The notes under the pieces were generated by a model, which was not told the DNA's origin, searched no databases, and saw only the letters and a program-made list of their open reading frames with translations. A DNA stretch of 64,000 nt from Methanospirillum stamsii (GTDB lineage Archaea > Halobacteriota > Methanomicrobia > Methanomicrobiales > Methanospirillaceae), in the NCBI RefSeq assembly GCF_003173335.1, contig NZ_QGMZ01000014.1, positions 1-64,000 on the forward strand. Direction: 5' to 3'. Numbering within the stretch: the stretch's first letter is position 1; the number at the start of each line of letters is the position of its first letter. Of this stretch, positions 16,868 through 27,197 are shown in pieces. A program made the translations under genes and the position numbers.

Positions 16868-19558
16868 TTAACTTATGGTCACTGAAACCGTTCCGTCTTC
16901 ACTCACGATTACCGTAAAATTTACCAGATCTCCAAACGGCACCCTGACCTTTTTTCCGGTTGTCGGATCAGTTGTCACCAGTACCGGCTGGAAGGTATAC
17001 TGATAAGAACCCGGAGTGGTGGGGATGATCAGGGAACACATGAACACATATAGTCCGTCTTCCAGATCTCCAGGGAGTTCTCCTACTTCATTAGCCAGGT
17101 CATTTTCCGGTATCAGCCTGATAATACTCTTTGCAGGGGGAGAGATTTGTCCATTATTTTCGAGGGTAATGAACAGATTTGCGGATGATCCCGGAGTGGC
17201 ATCCTCCGACAGTGTCACTGATACCACCTTCAGTGAATACAGAGGTGAATCAGGTAATGGATCGTCAAGGGATGTATCCCGGAGCGATGAGGAGGGTTCA
17301 GAGGGATTAGAGGGATCATTTATCGGGACCGGAGAAGGTTTTGACGTCGGAGTCGGACTTGGGGTTCTGACCAGCGGTGCATTGTCGTAAACCCCGGTGC
17401 TGAGTTCATAGGGTGTCGTTGAATAACCGGTGGAATTTCCTGGCTGATTGTCAGACCAACCGGTTCCCGTTTTATTACTCCAGAAGTTTCCGGCAACATT
17501 CGGACCGCCGACTATGTTTTTTCCCGGTGATGGTGTCTGGCTCCAGTCATAGACACCGGGGTTTCCATCACCGTCGACATTCTTTGTGTTGCCCAGGTAA
17601 TTGTCCACAATCAGACCATTCCCGCCTCCTCCATCATTTGAGATATAAATGCCAACATCATTGTTCCAGATAGTATTTCCGGTGACCCTCACTGACTGTA
17701 TAGAATCAATGACTGCAACTCCGTAGATATTTTGTGATACCTTGTTATTCTGGATAGTGAGATTTTCTGATTCAATTTCGTTATTCAAATTTTGAATACC
17801 CAAGCTATTTTTATAGACAGTATTGTCTGATATGACGGCATCACTTCCCTGGTTGCAGATCCCGAAAGTGTTATTAAACACGGTATTTCCGGAGATCTGA
17901 CCGCCATTATCATTCACATATATGCCGTAAAGATTGTCTGAAGCGGTATTATCACTGACCTTCGTATTTCTGCCTGATTGCACATTGGTCCCGTGATCCT
18001 CGTTATTACTGATCACATTCCCTTCGATGATGGCATTGTCTCCGGTTGTCCGTATCCCATCATACCCGTTATATGATGCCGTGTTCTGTACAATCGTTAC
18101 ATTCTGCCCTGTCGCTACAATCCCTGAATTTTCATGTTTTGAAGCTAAATTATGTTCAATCAGGGCATTTTTTCCAATGGATTGAATGCCATAATCAGTC
18201 TGTTTTAATCCACTGTCGGCATTGTTCGAAGTGATAACCGCGTCATCCCCGCCGGAGTAGATATCTGCGTATCCGTCATTGGAACTTACATCATTATCAG
18301 ATATGGTAACGCCTAAACCGGTTGAATAGATGCCATAATACGAGTTATTATGGATGTTATTCTCTGATAGAGATGCATAGTCACCGGAGGATTCGATCCC
18401 ATAGTAGTACCCTTCTGCAGAATTACCCGAGATGGTGGCATTATCGCCTCCGGAATCGATCCCTCTCAATGAACCATAAGCCGAACTTCGAATGGTGTTA
18501 TTAGAAATTGTGGCATCGTCAGCCCCCGCATAGAGGCCGTATGAATTATCGGTCAGGGTATTGCCTGACAGGTTCGCTCCCCTTCCATGGGATTCTATTG
18601 CCTGAGTATTTCTCTCTGCAGTATTATTCGTGATCCGGGCGTTCATCCCGGATGATTGAATTCCGTTAATCACATTATCATTTGCCGTATTCCCGTCAAC
18701 GACGGCATTATCTCCTGCAACATAGATACCTCTGGCCCAATTATCAGTAATGACATTATTCCGTATGGTTGTATCAGCACTCCATGAGTCAATGCCAGAA
18801 TCAAAATTAGTAATTGATCCGAAATTCTGAATCTTGACACCATTGGATCCGGAAGTGATATTTATCCCGATATTAGAAAAAGACCCGGATAGTGTTTTCC
18901 CGTTTCCGTCAAGCGTAACACTGCTTGCCTGGATCTCAATGGCAAATGAATGGGAAGTTGAAAGGTCCTCATCGAGATAATAATCGCCGCTATCGGTAAT
19001 TATGTAATATCCACCGTCATCGGAAGAATAGGTATACCCGGTCCCTCCTGCAGATGAGAGTTTTGTCCCGGTTGCTGTGATGACAATCTCTCCAAGAGTT
19101 AAGACCTCCGGTAAAGCACCGGAGTCAGATGTATCTATATCTTTTGATTCAGACGAGAATGAACCGGCCAGGGTTTCGATGCTTTCCGAAGATCCGGATG
19201 GCGTGGAATTTGCTCCGGCATCGTATCCATCACTCCCGGTAGGTGAGACCGTAACGGTTGGAGTAGCGGTAATCGTTGGCTCAGGAGTCGGAGCAAGGGT
19301 GGGATCTGTAGTAGGTATAGTAGTAATCGTTGGCTCAGGAGTCGGAGTAAGTGTAGAATCTGTAGTTGGTGTAACAGTAATCGTTGGCTCAGGAGTCGGA
19401 GCAAGGGTAGGATCTGTAGTTGGTATAGCGATAATCGTTGGCTCAGGAGTCGGAACAGAGGTGGGCTTAGCAGTCGGGGTAGTATTACTATCTGCAAGGA
19501 CGATTGTCCCAGATACGGAGAGTATGAAAAGAAGGAGGATCAGGCAGAATCTCTTCAT
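16868..19558 (-). CDS. Secreted right-handed beta-helix surface protein with Thr/Pro stalk
   Basis: An 896-residue exported protein. A signal peptide (residues 1-22) is followed by a Thr/Pro-rich stalk built of 18-residue repeats (PTPEPTITxTPTTDxTLx). A long parallel beta-helix follows (about residues 180-690) with repeats such as NNVITDNWARGIYVAGDNAV and ISNNTIRSSAYGSLRGID; spacing and NT/GN/DN turns resemble NosD/PbH1 repeats. The C-terminal domain (from about 760) resembles a cell-surface Ig-like module (ATPGSSANLFITLENNGQIS). Its ATG overlaps the stop of the upstream TPR gene by 4 bases. It is likely an adhesion or sheath-associated protein. Confidence 0.8.
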   Translation of the reverse strand: MKRFCLILLLFILSVSGTIVLADSNTTPTAKPTSVPTPEPTIIAIPTTDPTLAPTPEPTITVTPTTDSTLTPTPEPTITTIPTTDPTLAPTPEPTITATPTVTVSPTGSDGYDAGANSTPSGSSESIETLAGSFSSESKDIDTSDSGALPEVLTLGEIVITATGTKLSSAGGTGYTYSSDDGGYYIITDSGDYYLDEDLSTSHSFAIEIQASSVTLDGNGKTLSGSFSNIGINITSGSNGVKIQNFGSITNFDSGIDSWSADTTIRNNVITDNWARGIYVAGDNAVVDGNTANDNVINGIQSSGMNARITNNTAERNTQAIESHGRGANLSGNTLTDNSYGLYAGADDATISNNTIRSSAYGSLRGIDSGGDNATISGNSAEGYYYGIESSGDYASLSENNIHNNSYYGIYSTGLGVTISDNDVSSNDGYADIYSGGDDAVITSNNADSGLKQTDYGIQSIGKNALIEHNLASKHENSGIVATGQNVTIVQNTASYNGYDGIRTTGDNAIIEGNVISNNEDHGTNVQSGRNTKVSDNTASDNLYGIYVNDNGGQISGNTVFNNTFGICNQGSDAVISDNTVYKNSLGIQNLNNEIESENLTIQNNKVSQNIYGVAVIDSIQSVRVTGNTIWNNDVGIYISNDGGGGNGLIVDNYLGNTKNVDGDGNPGVYDWSQTPSPGKNIVGGPNVAGNFWSNKTGTGWSDNQPGNSTGYSTTPYELSTGVYDNAPLVRTPSPTPTSKPSPVPINDPSNPSEPSSSLRDTSLDDPLPDSPLYSLKVVSVTLSEDATPGSSANLFITLENNGQISPPAKSIIRLIPENDLANEVGELPGDLEDGLYVFMCSLIIPTTPGSYQYTFQPVLVTTDPTTGKKVRVPFGDLVNFTVIVSEDGTVSVTIS
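19271..19486 (-). repeat. Four tandem copies of a 54-base repeat in the surface-protein stalk
   Basis: AATCGTTGGCTCAGGAGTCGG recurs at 19271, 19325, 19379 and 19433, a strict 54-base period. Each unit encodes 18 residues of the Thr/Pro stalk. The copies differ by only a few bases, so the array could change length by slippage or recombination. Confidence 0.9.
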
Positions 19559-20307
19559 ATTGCACCCCCTGTCATCACAGTTAATCTTTTGAGGTAGGCG
19601 GCTGCTTTCGTCATTCCTGAAGGATCATTCCGGATTGCCGTTACAAACGACTTCTTTGCCTCACTCATCCTTCCTTGTGCAATCTGAAGGACCCCGAGGT
19701 TCGTCAAGGCAAGAGCAGCACCGGAGGGATCCACGTGAATTGCTTTTAGAAAATTCTTCTCTGCTTCATCGGTTTTATTTTGCATGAAATATACTGCCCC
19801 GATTCCGGTGTAGAGGTCTACCTGAACAAGGCCGGTCGCTCCTGATTCAGCCTGGTGAAATGCATTAAGAGCTTCATCAAGTCTTCCCAGAGAAGAGAGC
19901 AGAGTTCCTTTTTTAACCAGTGCTTCCGCATATAATGCAGGATCCTGTCCGGAAACTTTTCCATAACTATGCAGGGCATCATCCGGGTTTTCAAGTTTTT
20001 CCTGGACGACTCCAAGATTCAAATACCCCCGGTCATATCCGGAATCTACTGATACTGCATTTAAATAATACTCAAAAGCGATATCCTGCAGGCCGAGCGC
20101 CATGTACCCGGTACCGATATTATTGAGAATTGGTGCCTGGTCCGATCCTTCGGTCTGGTTAAGCATGTCCTGGTACCAGGAGATCGAACCTAAATAATCT
20201 CCTGCAGCGTACCGGTCTGATCCGGTGTCCGCTACTAACGAGGGGATCAACAGAGCAGTCAAAAGACAGGGAATCAACCTACTGGTTGAAAAAACAGGAG
20301 AAATCAT
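19555..20307 (-). CDS. Secreted tetratricopeptide-repeat protein
   Basis: A 250-residue protein with an N-terminal signal or anchor (PCLLTALLIPSLVA) and five to six TPR units. Examples are APILNNIGTGYMALGLQDIA, GYLNLGVVQEKLENPDDALH-type repeats and ALALTNLGVLQIAQGRMSEA. TPR arrays bind protein partners. It is the first gene of a two-gene unit: the beta-helix surface protein starts within its last 4 bases. This suggests the TPR protein helps export, fold or anchor the surface protein. Confidence 0.8.
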   Translation of the reverse strand: MISPVFSTSRLIPCLLTALLIPSLVADTGSDRYAAGDYLGSISWYQDMLNQTEGSDQAPILNNIGTGYMALGLQDIAFEYYLNAVSVDSGYDRGYLNLGVVQEKLENPDDALHSYGKVSGQDPALYAEALVKKGTLLSSLGRLDEALNAFHQAESGATGLVQVDLYTGIGAVYFMQNKTDEAEKNFLKAIHVDPSGAALALTNLGVLQIAQGRMSEAKKSFVTAIRNDPSGMTKAAAYLKRLTVMTGGAI

Positions 20308-20993
20308 ATTGGTTCATGTTTTTTATGAGTGCAACAAGAAAAGAAGGATGGAAAAACCAGAGAAAAAAATTATGCAGATGCACACAAAAGTCACAGAATA
20401 AGATTTATTTCACTATTAATATAGAATACAATATCAGGTAAAGGAATCTATCTGCAATAAATGTGCAGACCCTAGGAAAAAGTATTCATAATGTCAGAAC
20501 ATTATGAAATTACTAATGTTCAAAGAGACAAACAGTCATTTTTTTAAAAAAACTGCATATTGAGTTGCACATTCTGATGATTAAAATTCAGATGCGAGGA
20601 GAAAACCTTTCAAAAATATCAAAACGTTTTCAACCGGTTTTATCAAACAAGAATAAATGTGCAACCATTAAAATCCCGTAGCCGGATGTGATAAAAAAAT
20701 AATCCCATTGATGAGTCAGAAGAGATATTTTCTGAATTTATGCGGATAAAGAGGTACTATAATCATTTCTGAAATACTTAAGTAGAAATCCGACCAAAAT
20801 CGCGGACACTAATAAAACCTACGGCCATCAACCGGGTAGTCGTATTGTGCAGTTATCTTAGTTTATATCTTTAGATACCAAATAACCTGAGAATGAAGGT
20901 TCTGTAAATAACGGGATTCGAAAAGGCCGGGGATCATATGCATCAATATTCTGTTTTCCAGATTCGGACAAATTATTGCAAGTTTTTACCAAA
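20308..20993. promoter_or_regulatory. Divergent promoter stretch with GTTGCACATT inverted pair
   Basis: A 686-base region without genes between the divergent TPR gene and the HTH-PAS gene. GTTGCACATT at 20564-20573 and its exact reverse complement AATGTGCAAC at 20656-20665 are 82 bases apart. Related TGTGCA cores occur near 20380, 20462 and 20851. These may be binding sites of one regulator, possibly the winged-helix PAS protein encoded next door. Confidence 0.4.
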
Positions 20994-22565
20994 ATGAAGA
21001 TTTCTGCTGTAGATCAAGAAGTAATTCTTGCCACGTTCAAACAAAATATTCAGGGATTATCTATCTCTGATCTCGCACGTAAAAGTGGAGTCAACCGGAA
21101 TAAAGCTGCAAAAATTGCCGATGATCTCCAGCATGCTGGAATCGTCAATTGTGTGCAACATAGCACTGCAAAAGTATATTCATTAAAAAACAGGTCTGCA
21201 GTACATGGTCTTCTGGAGATGCGCCATGAACCTTGGGTTATCATTGATGAGAAACTTAATATAATCGAAGCCAGTGATTCTTTTTTCAGGAAATATAACA
21301 CAAATTCCGGGAAATTACTGGGGCAACCAATCTCTGATATTGCGTATTTTGCCCTACATCTTCGTTCCGGAGATCTTCAACAGATCATTGATACGAAGCA
21401 GGAAGGAGAAAAACGGATACTTGGATCAGATACAGAGTCAGAGCAATGGATGAGTATCCGGGTAACACTGTATGAACAATCCCGTGCCATCCTGCTGGTT
21501 TTGTTGACAGAACAAAAAGATAATCTACCCATCAGAGATATTTTTCCACCATCTGATATTCTCGAAGAACTATCTGCCAACCTCCCGAATGTCATTGATA
21601 AAAACCTGAATGAGGCAATTACTCACATTGTAAAGATTATCAGTTCAAAGTTTCCTGATGATCTTATCATCACTCTTACTGTCGACGAAAAGGCACAGAT
21701 CGGGAGATTCAATGACATTCGGTTTCCGAAATCCGCCTCCAGGAGATTAACCGGTATCATTCCTTCTCTCTTTACCAGGGAAATATCAATTCCTCCGGTC
21801 AGCATTTTTAAGTACAAAATCGGAAGACCCTATTTGCACGAAGATATATCTCATTTCCTGGATCCGATGATGAGTCAGGAAGAAATCCGGATCGTGCGGG
21901 AAGCATTTCCAATCCCTACCATTTCACTGATAGGAATTATGAATCAATCCTCTCTAATCGGCATTTTCGGGATTGGAATACAAAATAAACCCCTTAAGAC
22001 AGAAAGATACCAGAAAATCCTCGATGTCATATTCCGCTGTTTTATGGTGAAAGGTATTGTTCAACAAAAAGATGAAGAAATCAAGAAAAATTTGCTGGAA
22101 TACCAGGATCAATACCGAAAGATCTATTCGGAGCTCTCTGAAAAAACCCTGGAGTGTCATTCCCTGGTATCTGAAACCCATCACCTCATGAATATTCTCT
22201 CTACAATAATGGATCAGAGAAAAAATCCCCTCCTTCTAACCCAAAACGACGGGAGAATTTTGTCTACAAACCAGACGGCTTTAGCTCTTTACCATATGGG
22301 AAACATTCCTTTGAAGAATGAATGGTTCCTTCAGGATATCCTGTCCCCGGAAATTGCTGACCGGATTTTGAACCATATCAGGGCATACGAAGATACACCA
22401 GAGCAAACCTGTTCATCAGATTCTATTATTGATTTTCATTGTGATTCTCCGATGGTCTGGCACATCCTGCAAAACAAGGATCCCCAGACTCAGAAGACCT
22501 ACCTCTGTATTGGCGAACCTACTCCGGCACCCCTTATTCAGTACCTGACAGATCGGGGATTATGA
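20994..22565 (+). CDS. Winged-helix PAS-domain regulator
   Basis: About 523 residues from ATG 20994 (a TTG 18 bases upstream is possible). An N-terminal winged helix (AVDQEVILATFKQNIQGLSI, SDLARKSGVNRNKAAKIADD, YSLKNRSAVHGLLEM) is followed by a PAS fold (PWVIIDEKLNIIEASDSFFR). Next come a less conserved middle that may be GAF-like, a coiled coil near residues 360-400, and a second PAS-like segment (LLTQNDGRILSTNQTALALY). No kinase or output enzyme is seen, so it may read a small ligand and bind DNA directly. It converges on the membrane PAS protein with a 6-base overlap. Confidence 0.7.
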   Translation: MKISAVDQEVILATFKQNIQGLSISDLARKSGVNRNKAAKIADDLQHAGIVNCVQHSTAKVYSLKNRSAVHGLLEMRHEPWVIIDEKLNIIEASDSFFRKYNTNSGKLLGQPISDIAYFALHLRSGDLQQIIDTKQEGEKRILGSDTESEQWMSIRVTLYEQSRAILLVLLTEQKDNLPIRDIFPPSDILEELSANLPNVIDKNLNEAITHIVKIISSKFPDDLIITLTVDEKAQIGRFNDIRFPKSASRRLTGIIPSLFTREISIPPVSIFKYKIGRPYLHEDISHFLDPMMSQEEIRIVREAFPIPTISLIGIMNQSSLIGIFGIGIQNKPLKTERYQKILDVIFRCFMVKGIVQQKDEEIKKNLLEYQDQYRKIYSELSEKTLECHSLVSETHHLMNILSTIMDQRKNPLLLTQNDGRILSTNQTALALYHMGNIPLKNEWFLQDILSPEIADRILNHIRAYEDTPEQTCSSDSIIDFHCDSPMVWHILQNKDPQTQKTYLCIGEPTPAPLIQYLTDRGL

Positions 22566-24254
22566 TCTTAAAACCGGTTCTTCGTCAGCCTTCGGGGATG
22601 AATCCGGTTTGACGAAGTTTTGATACGGTACTATCCTCTCGATATTTCTTGTTGCTTTAATCAGGATCTCTTGTATCTCCTTCATTGTATCAGATTTTGG
22701 ATCAGAATCGCCTGATATCACATCTGATGCAAGACTCCACAAGTGGATCTCCTCATACAGGATATTCATCAGATTCCGGTTTATCTCAGAGAATTCATCC
22801 AATTTCCGGTAAATATCTGACATACCCCTGATACTCATCTCAACCAGGATCTGATCGCCATATACCAGGCGACTGAGCCTGACCTCTGCAGGGATTTCTT
22901 TATGATACGATTGGAACACCCACGAAAAATCAATCACCCGGCCTGATGAGGCCTGGGTACAATAATATCGTAATTTTTCAGGCACATCATCAGGATTTCT
23001 CTGGTGACCGGCAGACAGACTGACCGGATCCATCCCGATGATCGCTTCACCAAATTCTGGAAACATCCCATATGCCACCGGATTTGCTTCAATTATCCGG
23101 TTTTCTGATATAATAATGATGGCATCCCGGTGGGACAAGAAAAAATCCCTATATTTTTGAACCTGTGCAAGTTTCTCTTTCTCCCTGATTAACTGGGATT
23201 TTGTTTCCTGAATCTGTTTCTCAAGGTTCATACTGCTCGTAATATCGGTAAAAACTACCAGGTACCCTCCTTTTTCCCCGATATTTTTTTGGATCAATTG
23301 AGAAGATACACTATACCACCTGATTTCATCGCTGATAAGGGAGAATGGTTGCTCATACAAAATATCCGGGTGCTCCAGGATCTTTCTCAGTTCCGGTCGC
23401 AATGATGGAATTTCAGAAGGATGCCAGGAAAATGCATCAGTCAGTGAGATTTGAAGCAATTTCTCTGCCACTGGATTCATATCGATGATATGCCGGTCGC
23501 GACTAAGAGCAATGAGACCTGAAGTAGCGATATTAAAGAATTTTTCCCGGAAAACTGGAGAATATTGAAGAAAATCATAATGGATAATGCCAAATGCCAG
23601 GATAAAACCGGATAATGCCGCATCCAGGCACATCGGATCAAATGACGGGAAAATGTTGATATCAGTAATCAGTCCGCTAACAATGAGAATGTACGAACTG
23701 GTGATCAGAAAAATAATCTGATGCCTGAATTTTATAGAGACATCCGGATATCGTCTGAGTAACAAAAGACTACCTGCAATGGAAAGGCCATAAATATACC
23801 CGTATCCGAGGATATCTATCTCCCAGCTTAGTGAAGAGAAATAAAGGCCTGTGAGTACTTCATGGAAAAAACCTCTTGATGAAATCACTCGGAAAATACT
23901 CATCAGGACCGGAATAATCATCAACAAAGTGAAATTTCTTGCAGTCAGGAACTCGGGTTTTCCGATATAATGAAGACAGAAGAAAAACCAGGCTACCGGA
24001 AGGGCAAAATAACAATAGGTATTTATCCAGAACAGGTAAGGAGATAACAGTTGAGGAACCGGAAGAATCATCCCGATATTATCCAATCCAAAGGTCAGGC
24101 AGATTGTAGCATACAATACAAGTATTCCCCAGACCAGAGAGTGGCCGCTGATATGTTTCCTCCGGTATACCTGTACTGACAATGAAAGGAGGATACCTCC
24201 ACATATAAAGGTAAGAAGGGCAAAATACCAGGGAATTTCCATGCATCTTATCAT
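22560..24254 (-). CDS. Seven-helix membrane PAS sensor without a kinase domain
   Basis: A 564-residue protein with about seven N-terminal membrane helices (residues 1-225), like the 7TM sensor part of some histidine kinases. Two PAS domains follow (LIALSRDRHIIDMNPVAEKL near 245 and AIIIISENRIIEANPVAYGM near 375), with a coiled coil between. The C-terminal 100 residues are helical and show no histidine box or ATP-binding domain. It is thus a sensor with no visible output and probably works through a partner. The 3' end overlaps the convergent HTH-PAS gene by 6 bases. ATG 24242 is an alternative start. Confidence 0.7.
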   Translation of the reverse strand: MIRCMEIPWYFALLTFICGGILLSLSVQVYRRKHISGHSLVWGILVLYATICLTFGLDNIGMILPVPQLLSPYLFWINTYCYFALPVAWFFFCLHYIGKPEFLTARNFTLLMIIPVLMSIFRVISSRGFFHEVLTGLYFSSLSWEIDILGYGYIYGLSIAGSLLLLRRYPDVSIKFRHQIIFLITSSYILIVSGLITDINIFPSFDPMCLDAALSGFILAFGIIHYDFLQYSPVFREKFFNIATSGLIALSRDRHIIDMNPVAEKLLQISLTDAFSWHPSEIPSLRPELRKILEHPDILYEQPFSLISDEIRWYSVSSQLIQKNIGEKGGYLVVFTDITSSMNLEKQIQETKSQLIREKEKLAQVQKYRDFFLSHRDAIIIISENRIIEANPVAYGMFPEFGEAIIGMDPVSLSAGHQRNPDDVPEKLRYYCTQASSGRVIDFSWVFQSYHKEIPAEVRLSRLVYGDQILVEMSIRGMSDIYRKLDEFSEINRNLMNILYEEIHLWSLASDVISGDSDPKSDTMKEIQEILIKATRNIERIVPYQNFVKPDSSPKADEEPVLRS

Positions 24255-24668
24255 TTCCGATGGGCAAGTATCAATGTTGTGAAATGAACCAAAAAATGTG
24301 AAACCTGGATAAAATAGATCAATAATTCCTTTTTGGATCTGACATCTTTTCTGTAGACGAATGTTAAGAGCCCAAGTTTTACTAGTTTATTGGATAAGTT
24401 AGACACTATTGAATGTTTCGAACAGCCTGGAAAAGTTCTATAAGTAGGAGAGATGGTTGAAAAACAAGAGCAATTGAATTACGATCTTGGAGTTGTTCTA
24501 CCTACATCGTAATGAATGGGTGGGAATATGGGATAAATGGAAAAATTTCTTTACGATGAGATGAACTTCTGCTAGTTTCCCCTGATTTTTTAATAAACCT
24601 CTATCTGTAGCATCAGCTGGTATTCGTAATTGGAATATTTGAAAAAACTAAAAAGAGACAGATGTTTG
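24255..24668. other. Intergenic stretch, no gene seen
   Basis: About 410 bases between the 7TM-PAS gene start and the 3' end of argF. It must hold the promoter of the PAS gene. No RNA gene, repeat or coding remnant was recognised. Confidence 0.4.
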
Positions 24669-25577
24669 TTATGCCAATAGCCTTACCAGCAGGGCTTTTT
24701 GGACATGCAGTCTGTTTTCTGCCTGATCCCAGACTGCACTTTCCTTGCTGTCAATAACTTCATCAGTTATTTCCCAGTTTCTGTGTGCCGGAAGACAATG
24801 CATCACAATTGCTCCGGGTTTTGCTACCGATAACAGGTCTTTGTTTACCTGGTATGGCATGAAAATTTCTCTTCTCCGGTCGATTTCATCTTCCTGGCCC
24901 ATTGAAATCCAGGTATCGGTCATCACCACATCAGCATCACGGGCAGCTTCAAAGGGATCAGTCACTACCCGGACTTTTGCCCCTTTTTCCAGTGATTCCT
25001 TGACCAAATCTTCTTTTGGAGCAAATTCTTTGGGAGAGCCGACGATTACTTCCATTCCGGTCAGAATGGTGCTCAGGATAAGTGATGTACAGACATTGTT
25101 CCCATCTCCAATCCAGGCAACTTTAATTCCATCAGTCCGGAATAACCGCTCCTCAATGGTCATGATATCTGCAAGGATCTGGCAGGGGTGTTCTTTGTCT
25201 GAAAGACCGTTGATAACCGGAATATCAGCGTGAACTGCGAGTTCCTGTACTTCATCGTGCCGGTTTGCACGAATCATGATTGCTGAAACAAATCTTGTCA
25301 TGACCCGTGCAGTATCGCATATGGCTTCCCCACGTCCGAGCTGCATGTCTTTCGGGTTCAGAAATAAGGCATGACCACCCAGTTCAAACATCCCGGTTTC
25401 AAATGATATTCTGGTCCGGGTAGATGATTTTTCAAAGATCATTCCCAGGGTTTTATTAGCCAGGACCGGGGTGTGTATCCCTACTCTACGCTCTTCTTTT
25501 AACTTCCTGGCATGAGCAATGAGATTTGCCAATTCTTCACGGGAGATATCAAGAATTGATAAAAAATCCTTCTTCAT
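24669..25577 (-). CDS. argF: Ornithine carbamoyltransferase
   Basis: ArgF joins carbamoyl phosphate to ornithine to give citrulline in arginine synthesis. The 302-residue protein has the carbamoyl-phosphate loop [12 protein letters not shown] at residues 51-62, the [13 protein letters not shown] motif near 130, and the ornithine-binding [10 protein letters not shown] motif near 259. [11 protein letters not shown] marks it as an ornithine, not aspartate, enzyme. It starts within the last 4 bases of purD, so the two are cotranscribed although their pathways differ. Confidence 0.95.
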   Translation of the reverse strand: MKKDFLSILDISREELANLIAHARKLKEERRVGIHTPVLANKTLGMIFEKSSTRTRISFETGMFELGGHALFLNPKDMQLGRGEAICDTARVMTRFVSAIMIRANRHDEVQELAVHADIPVINGLSDKEHPCQILADIMTIEERLFRTDGIKVAWIGDGNNVCTSLILSTILTGMEVIVGSPKEFAPKEDLVKESLEKGAKVRVVTDPFEAARDADVVMTDTWISMGQEDEIDRRREIFMPYQVNKDLLSVAKPGAIVMHCLPAHRNWEITDEVIDSKESAVWDQAENRLHVQKALLVRLLA

Positions 25578-26872
25578 CTAATCTCCTTCATGTGAAGAAT
25601 CCTTTTCTCCAAAACTTCCGTTGTTCCGATGTCTTTACGGTGTCTGACCGGACCTGAAACAGCAGAGGCCGCTTCTTCTGCAAGACGTTCAGCTTCATCA
25701 AGGCTGTCACCGATTCCTACAAAGGCAAGGGTCCGGGAACTCTGTGTTATGAGATATCCTCCCTCTTTTACCACGCTGGCGTAATAGCAAAGAGCAGTAT
25801 TGTCCGGTCCCAGAACCAGTTTCCCTCCTGAAACCGGAGTATCCGGATACCCTTCCGGCACAAGGTATTTGCATACCGTCGCTTTTTTAGCAAATGATAC
25901 GTCAGCGGTATCAAGCGTCCCGGAGGTAATTGCCTTTACTATTCCGGTAAAGTCACTTAAAAGAAGTGACAGGACGTTCATCGCCTCCGGGTCACCAAAC
26001 CGGGCATTAAATTCAATAACCATCGGGCCATTTGCCGTATTCATGAACTGGCCGTATAATATTCCGACATATGGGGTCCCTTCGGCTGCAAGAGCTGCGA
26101 TGGTCTCTTTCATGATAGAAAATGCCTGGTGATAATCTTCGTCGGTAACGAAGGGGAACCGGTGGTCCGGAAGGGTATATGACCCCATCCCTCCGGTGTT
26201 CGGGCCGACATCACCCTCGTATGCCCGTTTATGGTCCTGGACAAGTGGCATGGGGACAAGGTTTTTCCCGTCGACAAAGGCCTGAAGAGTGAACTCTTCC
26301 CCGATGAGCCGTTCTTCTATGACAATATCCCCGGAGAGTTCATGCACATATGCACATGCTTCATCTTTGTCCAGGTGTTCTCCCATGATCCGGACACCTT
26401 TTCCACCGGTTAGCCCGGACGGTTTGATTGCGTAATCTTTTGTTGAAGTATCAAGAAATGTTTCTGCTTCTTTTCCGGAATGGAAGATATGATATTCGGG
26501 AAGGCCTGGGATCTGGTATTTTTTCATCAGGTTCCTGCAGAATGATTTATCAGTTTCAATTTTTGCAGCCTGTCTTGAAGGTCCCATGCATTTTACGCCT
26601 ACCTCTGTAAGGGTATCAACTACCCCTGTTTCCAGTGGGGCTTCAGGGCCGATACAGGCAAAATGTATTTGATTTTCCTGGCAGAATTTTTTGATAGATT
26701 CGGGTTCTGTCTCTGGAGCAATAAGGACTTTATGTGCCAGTTCAGCAATTCCCGGGTTCATCCGGTTCATGACTGCAAAGATCCTTGTCTGCGGGTTTCG
26801 GGCAAGTGCACTGGCTATGGCATGTTCTCTTCCCCCGCTTCCGACTATGAGGATGTTTGAATTGGTAATCAT
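25574..26872 (-). CDS. purD: Phosphoribosylamine-glycine ligase (GAR synthetase)
   Basis: PurD performs the second step of purine synthesis, joining glycine to phosphoribosylamine with ATP. The 432-residue protein starts with the nucleotide-fold motif [20 protein letters not shown]. The ATP-grasp parts follow: [40 protein letters not shown] and the signature [37 protein letters not shown] is also typical. Its stop overlaps the argF start (ATGA type). Confidence 0.95.
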   Translation of the reverse strand: MITNSNILIVGSGGREHAIASALARNPQTRIFAVMNRMNPGIAELAHKVLIAPETEPESIKKFCQENQIHFACIGPEAPLETGVVDTLTEVGVKCMGPSRQAAKIETDKSFCRNLMKKYQIPGLPEYHIFHSGKEAETFLDTSTKDYAIKPSGLTGGKGVRIMGEHLDKDEACAYVHELSGDIVIEERLIGEEFTLQAFVDGKNLVPMPLVQDHKRAYEGDVGPNTGGMGSYTLPDHRFPFVTDEDYHQAFSIMKETIAALAAEGTPYVGILYGQFMNTANGPMVIEFNARFGDPEAMNVLSLLLSDFTGIVKAITSGTLDTADVSFAKKATVCKYLVPEGYPDTPVSGGKLVLGPDNTALCYYASVVKEGGYLITQSSRTLAFVGIGDSLDEAERLAEEAASAVSGPVRHRKDIGTTEVLEKRILHMKEIR

Positions 26873-27197
26873 TCCTTATTACTCCATAGAATATGTATCA
26901 TTTTTTCCAGCTCATAAAAAAAATTCAAATACCACTGAAAACAGGCAAAAAGCCTTGTGATTTTTTAAAGATCCGTCTAGTTCTTTGAATAAAGAGGACT
27001 GTATCACTATTGAGAATACCTGGTACAATCAGATGGAGGAGAAAAAAATAGTCTCCCCTACTACATACTGTCATAGATATCGGATCCTGGAAATACTATT
27101 CTCGTATAATATGTGGTCTATCTCATTAAACCTATCATTTGATGACAGGTCAGTCATATAAAAAAGTTTTGAAAAATTCAGGTTAATTAAACTATCT
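26873..27197. other. Intergenic stretch, no gene seen
   Basis: 325 bases upstream of purD and behind a membrane-protein gene. It should contain the purD-argF promoter; AT-rich runs near 26905-26935 could serve as a TATA region. No other signal recognised. Confidence 0.35.

Noticed and set aside
19271-19486. Short regular repeats as a CRISPR array
   Set aside because: The period is 54 bases with near-identical units and no unique spacers, and it encodes an in-frame stalk. No cas genes are present.
19077-19592. Plus-strand frame of Val/Gly repeats
   Set aside because: It is the complement of the Thr/Pro repeat stalk of the surface protein; the repeat gives an open frame on both strands.
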